64,000 nt of DNA from Owenia fusiformis (lineage: Eukaryota > Annelida > Polychaeta > Sabellida > Oweniidae): the NCBI GenBank assembly GCA_903813345.2, contig CAIIXF020000010.1, forward strand, positions 31,304,828 to 31,368,827, given 5' to 3'. Below, in pieces: positions 1 to 9,599 of the stretch (position 1 is the stretch's first letter; each line of letters begins with the position of its first letter). The translations under genes and the position numbers were made by a program. The notes beneath the pieces are model-generated. The model saw only the letters and a program-made list of their open reading frames with translations. It did not search any database and was not told where the DNA came from.

Positions 1-970
1 AAAATGGCCGACAATAAAAAAGTGCTTATGAGTTTTTGCTGATTTCTTTTTACAAAATTATCACATATAACTACTGTTAACAATAAAGAAGACTTTTGCA
101 AAAAAGGGTAGTATCCTTCAAGATTTTAGCCAAAGTCAACATTTATAGGCTCTAGTGATAATCAAAAGTAGGAGTTCTAAACCATATACTCATTCATCTT
201 AAAGGACACATTTCATCTGCAGATCGATAATTTCATAAAGTTTGTTTTCATATCCTGGTTTGCAATTCTGGGCACAATTATTCCTTCAATATTTCTCAAT
301 GTTAAGGTGAGGAGCTGACCATTCTAACTTGTAAATACTCATAATATATGTAGAGTGGGTCTCTGCAACTACCTCCCTCAAAGAAAAGATTGGTTTGCCC
401 TCAAACCACCAGACTTATTGAAAACAAGACAGACGTGTTCCGCTGAGAACTTTGTAGGGAGTCTCTATTTCCGCCTTAATTTTTACACTTTAACATTATT
501 TAGCAGTCAAAGGCTTGGGTCCAAACCTAGCAATTTGGCGATCTCCTCATCAGTCATATCAATGTCACCGATATCATTGTCACTTGGGTAACCCATAAAG
601 GAATCCAAACCGGTTTAGGCAGTTCCCAGGTCTTGATTTTGGGCCCTACAGACAACTGCTCTCACGGTAGGAGAGGGTTTGACCTTCTTCTCTGGGATTG
701 GCTGCGACAAGTCATGGTCACGGAGGTGGTGCAACACTCTCCTCTCTGTTTGATTTGGGGTGAACTTCTCCCCACAGTCCCCCTTTCCACATTCTATGCT
801 TTTTGTATGCGCATATTGTTGGTGGATATCCAGCGCCCTCTCGCATTCAAACGCTTCCCAGCAATAGAACTTCTTTTCCTTCTCTTCTTCTTCTTCCTTC
901 TTCTTCTTCACAGCTAGTGTCATAGATAGGGCTTTGCTGGTTGCAGTTGGTGTCATAGAGAACTTTCTTG
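1..970 (-). mobile_element. Ty3/gypsy-type LTR fossil, 3' part
   Basis: An old LTR-retrotransposon copy lying on the minus strand. A stretch at about 143-366 matches the LTR-like stretch at 12653-13380 almost base for base apart from an insertion there, so both are read as LTR pieces of one family. A purine-rich tract (minus strand) sits at about 366-385, where a polypurine tract is expected next to the 3' LTR. Upstream on the minus strand (about 480-960) is an ORF with a lysine/glutamate-rich stretch and a C2H2-like finger, ending in an acidic tail with a KLLGLD motif that recurs in the copy at 13500-14000. The element looks broken and only its 3' part is in the window. Family call is by comparison with the integrase-bearing copies at 11.9-12.5 and 14.3-14.9 kb. 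Confidence 0.6.
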
Positions 971-1620
971 TTTTCCCCCATAAGTTATGAGTTCAGAGAC
1001 AACATATTGGTCATAAAACTTGGAGCAGTTTGTGATAAGCCTTTCAAACATAGAACTGTTTAATGGTATTCTTTGTAACAGATATCCTGCCCGGCTGTAT
1101 ACAAAAAATCACACCATTTGAGGTTACATATCGTCGCATGAATTCAACAGTCTCCTAAATACATGTTTTCCTGTTTTGAGAAATTTAACCAAAAAGGTTT
1201 ATGACCTATATCTTTAATATTCTTCAACAGATCTTTCTAAGATTTGATTTGGAGACAAAGAACTTACAAAATTTTATAAATATCACATTATTTTTGTAGG
1301 TTTTGGACTAAGTCTGTAAAAAATAAAGATTGAAATTCAACAAAGGAAAAAATGGCAGCTAAAAATTCAGGAATTTGTTAATTTTTCTTTCCAAACTACA
1401 CGATACTTGATTCTTTTTGTCCAAACTGGCAGAAAGGAAATCCTTGAACTGACATCATTCATTATTTCATTTTTGTTGATTTTTCATAAAACTAAATCTG
1501 ACTCTCCATTGCAGTATAAACAGTATTAAATAGTATCTAAAAATATAATTACTTTATTATCCAAAATAAAAGTACAAATTCTGATCATCATTTACACAGG
1601 TATTACTCAACAATTTTACC
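966..1620. other. Gene-free AT-rich stretch
   Basis: No convincing ORF, repeat array or RNA gene is visible between the gypsy fossil and the minisatellite. Confidence 0.5.
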
Positions 1621-1624
1621 AAGT

Positions 1625-1845
1625 TGCTTTAACTCATACATGTGTGTACAAAATTATGCTTCAATACAATTATGCGTGTACAAAATTATATGCATGTATG
1701 AAATTTTAATTTCAATTCAGATATGCATGTACAAAATTATACTTTGATGACAGATATGAAAGTGCGAAATTTTACTTCCACACAGATATACACACAGATG
1801 AATGTACAAAATTACACTTAATACAAATAGTCGATGTGTCATTTT
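1625..1845. repeat. Left part of a split minisatellite
   Basis: Degenerate tandem units of roughly 35-40 bp built around TGCATGTACAAAATTATACT. The same unit in the same orientation resumes at 4750-5175, on the far side of an inverted-repeat element, so this is one array cut in two. Confidence 0.8.
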
Positions 1846-1974
1846 CTGAACCTTTGAATCTATAAAAACACGATGTTTTATTGTGGAATCACTATCATAG
1901 GGGTTTTATGAAGTGATTTAGCTGGGTTGGACAAATGGCAACCTTGGGGAAAAAATTATATATGCAAATGAAGA

Positions 1975-2195
1975 TGACCATGATACAAAAGCGATTTTTG
2001 AAAGCCTTTGACTCAATTGACCATACTATTTTGTAATAAACTTACAAACGATGAAATCAACTGTGGAATAGTGGTAACATGGCATAATAGCTAAGAACAC
2101 CAACACATTGTCTCATCCAAACATACTTCATTAATTACACATGGTGTGATTCAGGGATCTGTTTCATGTTAAATGCATAAATCAAGTAATTTATT
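1975..2195 (+). pseudogene. Decayed LINE reverse-transcriptase fragment
   Basis: Plus-strand translation gives KAFDSIDHTIL near 2000, matching the FD-x-(I/V)-(D/P)-H block of non-LTR reverse transcriptases, and HGVIQGSV near 2140, matching the conserved G-(V/L)-(P/K)-QGS block. The distance between the blocks is shorter than in an intact domain and stops lie between them. It is a small relic carried inside the inverted-repeat element. Confidence 0.5.
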
Positions 2196-2949
2196 GATTT
2201 CTTTGTCACTATTGGTGATGACGCACATCTAATTTCATCATACAAAACGTTTGATATCTCTAATTATGCTAAACATGCATACTATATAATATGTACACTA
2301 TCTGATTCGTTATTTTTGTATATTTTAACATTATCTTATTCATTGAAGCTAAAAACATGGGTCTCCAGGTCCCAGGGCTATCATTTTTCCTTTCTAAGAT
2401 ATGATAGAAATCCAATTGAATTATAAGAATTCAAGGAAACCACCAATTGGTCACTCCTTTGTACTGCAAGCTTGATAAACAAAATATTTTGAATAAATGC
2501 GAAATACCAATAATAAGTATGCAAATTTGCATATATGCACAAGTTATCATTGTATCTTTTAACATTACCGTATATCTAACTGACCCTGAAAACATTTTGG
2601 CTAATTTGCATATAATGTAGTACATTAAAATATAATAAATAATTCTTGTATCTTTTTACTTGTACATTATTTTATTCATTGAGCCTGAAAACATGGGTAA
2701 TAGTAAGGGTACAACAATTGTAATGCTCTCATTAATAATGGCTGCCCTTATTTACATATATCATTTCCCCTGAAATTAGTTGTTTTTTGGCAAACCAATT
2801 AAATCAATAAAGAAACTCTGAATTAGTTAATTAGTCAGTAATTTTCTATGTATTACAAGCTTGATATAGAAAATATCTGAATAAATGCGATATTTCAATC
2901 ATAAGTTGCAATTACGCACTCTATCTCATAAGTTATCAGGCCCGTAAGT

Positions 2950-4460
2950 CACTTTTCTCCAAGGGGGGGGGGGGTGCGGTTTTTAATGAAGAGAAAATAA
3001 AATTGTCATTTTTTCCGAGTAAATCAAAGCGCGTAAGTCATATTGTTTTTAGACTAAATAGTATGAGCAATTTGGAGAAACATTGGAATAGGGGGAGGGT
3101 GTGCTAGAAGGCAATATAATTATAATAGATTTTTTAATCAATTTCTTCTTAGAGGAGCGAGTGGGCAGCACAGAAAAATTTTACTAATTCAAGATGCTGT
3201 CTGATTAATTCTAAGAGTGCCCCCCCCCCTACTTTCACTTTCACAGTGTATGAGTCAATAAGAAATGTGTTTTTGGGGGGTGTCAAAGAGGATAACAGGG
3301 TGAGGTGGGGTGGGGATACCAGAGGGGGGTTTTCCCTCAGAAACATTGACCATTTCAAGGTGCTATTTGATGATGCCTGAGCACTTTAAAAGTGTCTGAT
3401 ATAAAACATGAGATTCATGTTTTTTCAATTGTTTTGTGGGGGATGTGATGGGTGACCAACATTCCTAGAAAAGTTTACAATTTTAAGATGATATTTGGTG
3501 CTTTCTGTTCATTTTTAAAATGTTTGAGTCAATAAAAGAAATGAACATCAATCACAATTTTTCAAATTGTGGGGGTGCCAAAGGGGTGGGCAGTTGCCAA
3601 AGGGATAGGTAGGGTTGGGGTGCCAAAGGGGAGCAATTGTTTGTCCCCCATATCCGTCCCCCAGAAACACTGACCATATAAAGGTGTTATTTGATGAAGT
3701 CTGGGCACCTGAAATGTGTCTGAGACAATACATGAAATAAATTCAGAATTTTTGTCAATTCTTTTGTGGGGAATGTGAGGGGTTGCCTACTTCCTTAGAA
3801 AATTTTATAATTTTAAGATGCTATTTGGTTCTTTCTGGGCACTTTTAAAGTAAATGAGTCAATAGAAAAAATTAAATCATAATTCTTTTTTTGGGGGGAG
3901 GCGAAGGGGAGCTGGGGTGAGGATGCCAGAGGGGGGGGCAAGTGTTAGTCCCCCAGAAACATTGATTATATCAAGGAGCCCACTCCCCCTAGAAAATTTT
4001 ACAATTTTAAGATGCTATTTGGTGCTTTCTGGACACTTTAAAAGTTTATGAGTCAATAAAAAAGATTAGAAAAAATCATATTTTTTCAATTTTTTGTTTT
4101 GTTTGGGGGGGGTGTCAAAGGAGGGATCCCCGAGGGGGAGGTGGGGTGAGGATGCCAGAGGGGGAGCAAGTGTTAGTCCCTAAGAAACATTGACTATATC
4201 AAGGAGCTATTTGATGAAGTCTGGGCACTTTAAAAGTGTCTGAGACAATACATAATATATTCAGAACTTTTCAATTGTTTGTGTGGGGGTCGTGAGGGGT
4301 GGCCCACTCCCCCTAGAAAATTTTACAATTTTAAGATGCCATTTGGTGCTTTCTTGGCACTCAAAGTGTATAAGTGAATGGAGAAAAAATTAGAAAGAAA
4401 AATATTTTTCAAAAAAAAATTCCCCAATTTTTTTGGGGTTGTCAGAGGGGGTGCGTCGCA
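2950..4460. repeat. G-rich tandem array, units of about 325 bp
   Basis: A block reading TTTACAATTTTAAGATGCTA then TTTGGTGCTTTCTGG recurs at about 3177, 3474, 3804, 3996 and 4321, spaced about 300-330 bp with one short unit of 190 bp. Each unit carries plus-strand G runs of up to nine or ten and a CCCCCAGAAACATTGA block. Short ORFs read across it are artefacts of the repeat. Confidence 0.75.
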
Positions 4461-4749
4461 CCCCCCCCCCCATCTGATGGCCATGGTTATTCTTGTATAT
4501 TTTAACAATATCTTATTCATTAACCCTGAAAACACAAGTTTAGACAAATTAATTATGCTGCTTTCATTTTCACATTTCAAGATATAGAAAACAATCAATA
4601 TTTCAATAATGGCCTCACTAATTAGCCTATATTATTTTTTCCCCAAACTAACTTTTTGTCCAACCCGGCTAAATCTCTTCAGGAAACCCTTATCGTCATA
4701 AATTAACCAAAAAACATCGTGTTTTTAACAATTCATAGGTTCACTATAG

Positions 4750-5175
4750 GATGCATAGGAGTGACAAATGGACTAAAATATGCATGTATGAAATATACTA
4801 CAAATACAGAAATGGATGTACGAAATATTGCTTCAACACAGCTATGCACATACGAAATTATAATTGAACACAGATATGCATGTACGAAATTATGCTTCAA
4901 TACTGATATGCATATACGAAATTATACTTCAACACAGATATGCATGTACAAAATTATACTTCAGCACAGATTATGCATGTACAAAATTATGCTTCAATAC
5001 AGATATGCATGTACAAAATTATACTTAATAAAGATATGCATGTTCAAAATTATACTTTAATACAGATATGCATGTATGAAATTATACTTCAATTACAGAA
5101 ATACATGTACGAATTCTTACTTTAACACAAATATGCATATACAAAATCATGCATCGATACAGATACGCATGAGCA
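4750..5175. repeat. Right part of the split minisatellite
   Basis: About eleven degenerate units with the core ATATGCATGTACAAAATTAT, in the same orientation as the array at 1625-1845. The overlapping plus-strand ORFs (4719-5125) are repeats of YACTKL-like residues and are not considered genes. Confidence 0.8.
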
Positions 5176-5257
5176 AAATCAAGTCATGCATTATCACTCA
5201 CTGTCTTACTCTTTACTCACAATAATGTGACATGTTAGTCTCGCGATGTTAGTCAAC

Positions 5258-7950
5258 TTATTTCTCGGTTGTAACATGAACTTCACGAAATGTTTTTTCA
5301 TAATATTTTCTGTCTCTTCTTTTCATGTATTTCATCATTGACCTAATGTCTTTCATCTTTTGTTGAGACACTGATGGTGACTTTGACAGATTTGGTACTT
5401 CAGCACTTAATATTTCTGAATACTTCTTCCTGTACGGCATTGACTTCTTCCTGTACGGCATTGACTTCTTACGTCTCTTTGCCTTCTCATAATTTAAGTC
5501 TACTTCCTGTGCATCTTTGTAAACCCCAGTTTTATATTTAACTTTGCTCTCATTCCGGTCATACTGTATGCTTTTTACCTGAAAAAAGGGGACTGTACCT
5601 TCTAATGGGAGTTTTTTAGACAGAGAAGCGAAATCATACACATTCTTATCTATTTCTATGACCTCAAAATCATTTACATCATTGAGCAATGATACCACTT
5701 GTCTAGGAGTAAAATATTCCTTTGTTTTAAAATGTTTTTCAATTTGGCTGTGTATGTTATCTACATTTTGTAGTATGCTATGCATGGGCTCGCCATACTT
5801 TTGTATGATGTGCTCTATATTATTATCTGAGTTGACAAATTGCAACAAAGCAATGGCCATTATTTTGTTGCAGTTTTGTGGCACACAAGAGTCGCTCCAC
5901 AGAATAAGTTTATGAACTGCATCTGGCAACTTTAAATGGTTTAATGTAGCAACAATAGCACTAGCTATTTCGTTCCCTCCCCGACCAGCCTGTAGTTCAT
6001 TCCACACAGCGCATACCACTTTCTTGGTAAGGATACCATCAGTATCAGAATATAATGCTACACTTGTGAGATTATATATTGATAATTTCCGTTTATAGTA
6101 GAATTCATTTATTTCAGCCTTAGGACATGAAATGACATTTTCCAGGTCAAATTCAACAACTGCAGTATCTTTTGGTGGGCTTCTGTCTATGTCCCTTTCT
6201 TTCTTTGTATCATCTTTTCTTTTGACATGATTTTTGTAGTTAGTTAGAATTTCATCTTGAAGTTGATCTTCGTCCTCAGTAGTACGATTCAACTCACATG
6301 TGTTACATCTATCTTTTTTTGGTTTATTGGCCGATATGTTAAATTCATAGTTGTAAATATGCCGATACATGCTTACTTTCAATGGCCCAGGCAAACCGGT
6401 TTCCTCGACATGTTTCACATATAATTTGTACATCTTATTTACATTTAAACTGCTGTCAATATACTCAACTTGGCTATTTGCACGACAGTAGTGAGAAATT
6501 ACACGAGGGAATGAATTAATGTGGTCACGAATGACTTGCTTGGCTGGCTCAAAATGTTTTGATTTGGGACCATGGCCTCTTTTAAGATGCACTGACGAGC
6601 CATGGGGTAATTTTTTATGCTTCAAAGCATAGAGAACACGGTGGCCTTCGATATCTAGAGTGCTCTCATAAAAAGTTCTACACACTCTAATAGTATTGGA
6701 ACCCAATGTGAATGTGTAACGGTAACTATACTTTCTACGAGATGTTCCATCTCTCGTTGTTTCCCTATTTTTTGTCATTTTTTTTACAGTTTTGATATAG
6801 TATGAAATTTTTTGATCATCAGAAAGTTTCCAGAAGTCTTTATGTAGACTTTGCCTGTCACTTGCACTTATATATTTTGAACAACAAAATTTACAGTTAG
6901 CACAGTTCTTTACTGTCCGCACAGCCTTAGCTTCTCTACGTCTGCCTCTGGAGTCGACATATTCTTCCCCTGACTGGCGTAGTCTCTTTCTTATATTCTT
7001 CTTCCACTGCATCTTATCTGCTTTTCTCTTCTTGCTAATTTCTAGAAATAAGAAACTGACGTGTAGATGAAGAATCACATTAAAATGAAGTCAATCAATA
7101 TGCTGGTCAGTAGCAAGTTCAATCATTGGAGATAAAACTTAATCAGATAAGCAATGATCCCTATGAAAGCATTTTAATCATGTAACTTAGTTGATAATGT
7201 TTACACAAAACAAAATTTACACATCTTACTTGGTGCAGCTTTAGACTTATGTTTCTCTGTTGTATCTATGTCTGTTGTCTCAGGTGGATAAGTCTCAGCT
7301 TCAGATTGTTGGTTCTCTGTTGTATCTATGTCTGTTGTCTCAGGTGGATTAGTCTCAGCTTCAGATTGTTGGTTTTCTGCTGTATCTATGTCTCTTGTCT
7401 CAGGTGGATTAGTCTCAGCTTCAGACTGTTGTTTCTCTGTTGTATCCATGACTGTTGTCTCGGGTGGGTTAGTCTCAGCTTCAGATTGTTGGTTCTCTAT
7501 TGTATCCATGACTGTTGTCTCAGGTGGATTAGTATCTGAAAACAAACACAATGTGTGTAAAAATGGATGTGTAGAATAATACAAACCTGCTATCAATACT
7601 TGGTGTGCCATTGGGTCATTCTTGATTGTACCAGGGAATTTACTCTTAAATGTACTAGATGAATTCTGATCTAAAATAGTCAAAATGAAATGAAATTGCT
7701 TTACATAGTGATTGTCTAATTAATTAATAGAAAATTGTTACAGTTAAGATAAGATAAAACAATGAAACTAACCTCTTGTTGTATATGATTGAACTTTTTC
7801 TTCTTCATAAACATCTGTTGGGATGTCTAGATCTGGATCCAATAAGAGCCTTAAATAACCAATCCAGTTGTTGTTTGTATCCATCTTTTGACTTGTGCAA
7901 AATGGATTATTAGAATTCTTCAGTATTTTGTATTCATATCCATAATTCAT
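5258..7950 (-). CDS. DUF7869-like, transposase-derived protein (four exons, 783 aa)
   Basis: Exons on the minus strand: 7773-7950, 7587-7670, 7230-7535, 5258-7041. All introns are GT/AG and every junction is phase 1, giving an uninterrupted 783-aa frame. The last exon carries the conserved core of a large uncharacterised invertebrate family: INSFPRVISHYCR, a KPKKDRCNTC cysteine block, FDLENV with Asp near residue 488, ILWSDSC with Asp near 573, and HSQIEKH with Glu near 624. This D-D-E spacing fits an RNase-H-fold transposase origin (inference). The N-terminal third is acidic and contains about five copies of a 20-aa repeat (TNPPETT..DTTENQQSEAE type); basic K/R-rich blocks at the start and end of the last exon look like nuclear signals. 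A 7-aa unit (SMPYRKK) is duplicated near the C-terminus. The chosen ATG at 7950 is the first in frame after the upstream F-box stop; an acceptor-like AG lies about 20 bases further upstream, so a more 5' exon is possible. Whether it is mobile or domesticated is unknown; no TIRs were found. Confidence 0.8.
7237..7535. repeat. 60-bp minisatellite inside coding exon 3
   Basis: Nearly five copies of a 60-bp unit, all multiples of three, encoding a Pro/Glu/Thr/Asp-rich 20-aa repeat in the DUF7869-like protein. The antisense plus-strand ORFs over it are shadows. Confidence 0.9.
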
Positions 7951-8002
7951 ATGGAATAAACAGATAGCTATGCTGATATTACCTTGTGTCAATTGAAGCA
8001 AA

Positions 8003-8971
8003 TTAAACTATTTCTCTTATTATCTTCTTTCTAATCAATCTCAAATCACAGTCAACATAATGAGTCTTTAGAGCTCTTGTTTCTAAATCACTCACTGTCA
8101 CATTTAAGGAGACACTTAGTCTACTGACTGGTCTCATTTCCAAGAGTTGTACAACTTGACTGAATGTAAGTTCAATGCTTTCATCAAGATAAAGAGCTTC
8201 TAATTTGTGAAGGTTGTTTACAATGTCCAGCAATGTTTCAAAGTGAAATTGTTGTACAGAATTACAGATTTGCAGTAATCTCAGATCTGTACATTCGATA
8301 TCTTCATCAACTAAGTTTGGACAAAAGTTTAGTTCCACGGTTTCTAGGGTGTTTTTCACACTTTCAATGAATGCTAGAGTTGATACTGGCCAACCTGACA
8401 AAGACAGATACTGTAACTTTTTAGCTTCTAATAACTGTACAGTTAGAGCAAAATCAATATGGGCAGGTGGGATGTGTAATATTGGATAGCTGATTGCAAA
8501 TACTTCTATGCATCTTGCATGTTTCAATATTGTATGTAAGTTGTCTTTGTTAATAGTGAGCTGATCATCAGATGCAACTGTTTTCCACAGCACAGAGTTG
8601 TTGTTGATTATGTCACTAAACCTGGGATGAAGAAAGGCAAACGATCTAATAAGTTCTATCACATTGAAGAACTGGAATATGTTCAACAGAACATTATCCG
8701 GAAGATCTACTATATTCTGAAAATAAGATAAAAAAGTAGATATTCTGTATATTTCTATGGGACAAGGGCCATGTGCAATAATGTACTTTCTGCCAATTTT
8801 TCCTAACTACTTTAAACTACACAGTTCTTGGTACAACTAGGCTATACATATTAAGTTATGATTACATAAAATTTGGATTTTCTTTAAAATTCATGAAATA
8901 TTTGCAAAGGATACAACTCAAGGGGTAAATAAATTGCAATGATGATCAAAATTATTACTTACCACTGGCAT
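8003..8971 (-). CDS. F-box / LRR-like protein (two exons, 240 aa)
   Basis: Exon 1 (8963-8971) encodes only Met-Pro-Val and ends at a good donor (GTG|GTAAGT); exon 2 (8003-8716) starts after TTTTCAG and continues in phase 0 to a stop. The N-terminus then reads DLPDNVLLNIFQFFNVIEL, a standard F-box (L-P-x-x-(V/L)-L-x-x-I-F), followed by FLHPRFSDIINNNSVLWKTV, which completes the F-box. The rest has leucine-patterned segments (LQYLSLSGWP, LETVELNFCP, LEALYLDESI) resembling degenerate LRRs. F-box proteins act as substrate adaptors of SCF ubiquitin ligases (family knowledge); the substrate is unknown. No break is seen. It lies on the same strand just upstream of the DUF7869-like gene, with only 52 bp between stop and the next ATG. 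Confidence 0.75.
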
Positions 8972-9560
8972 TTAGTTGGTTGGATAAGCATTGACTATTT
9001 TCACTTTTCTGCTGAATTACACTTTCTTAAGATAGATGATTGGTTTAAACATTGAGTCACATGTTAAGTTTACTGGCATCCAATTGGATAATTCACTTAG
9101 GAAAATCAAGAACTGATGCCTTTGTATTTAGGAAATGAATTATGTAGTTAGGATGTTGTTACCTAAAAAAGCATGCATTTCTAGCACAGATAGGTCAAAA
9201 CTGACATCACCATGAGATTCTACGCACTTTGTTTACCTACAATGTAATGTTACCTTAATTTTTTGGAAAATGTTAGTTAGGAGACTGTTGAACTCATGTG
9301 ACGATATCCCCATCATCCATTGAACTTGTCCCATGTAAATATGGTTGGTAATAAGTTTGAGCTCACCACATTAATCTTTCTTCATGTAGGTTGGTGGTTG
9401 AGTATTGGTATAAAATACAAGTCGAAATAGCATACACAACTTATAATAATATGGTAAGCGTGGTAAAAAATGATGCAATGACTAGTCTTTTATTGTTTGC
9501 ATTAATGATCAAGCAAACACAAAATAATCAATGTGAAGAAATAATAGGAAAAGTGCAAGC
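8972..9560. other. Upstream flank of the F-box gene
   Basis: AT-rich, no convincing ORF. It should hold the promoter of the minus-strand F-box gene, but no clear TATA, CCAAT or CRE element was recognised. Confidence 0.4.
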
Positions 9561-9599
9561 TAACCCTCTCCCTTAGTGCAACAGGTAAAGTTTAGGTGA

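Larger units (their letters stand above)
1850..4745. mobile_element. 2.9-kb inverted-repeat DNA element, non-autonomous
   Basis: The ends are imperfect inverted repeats of about 90 bp: the left end reads TGAACCTTTGAAT then AAAAACACGATGTTTT and, further in, GATTTAGCTGGGTTGGACAA; the reverse complement of 4650-4745 gives the same blocks in the same order. The element sits inside a minisatellite whose units flank it on both sides. The interior holds a decayed LINE fragment, a duplicated block of about 380 bp (2430-2540 and 2810-2935) and a G-rich tandem array. No transposase was found. The target duplication could not be resolved, so the exact ends are uncertain by several bases. Confidence 0.65.

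Noticed and set aside
355-917. Plus-strand ORFs over the first gypsy fossil
   Set aside because: Antisense to the element's zinc-finger ORF and LTR; no family similarity.
4719-5125. Plus-strand ORFs of 61-113 aa
   Set aside because: They only translate the minisatellite units.
7249-7579. Plus-strand ORFs rich in CCIHDCC-like repeats
   Set aside because: Antisense of the 60-bp coding repeat in the DUF7869-like gene.
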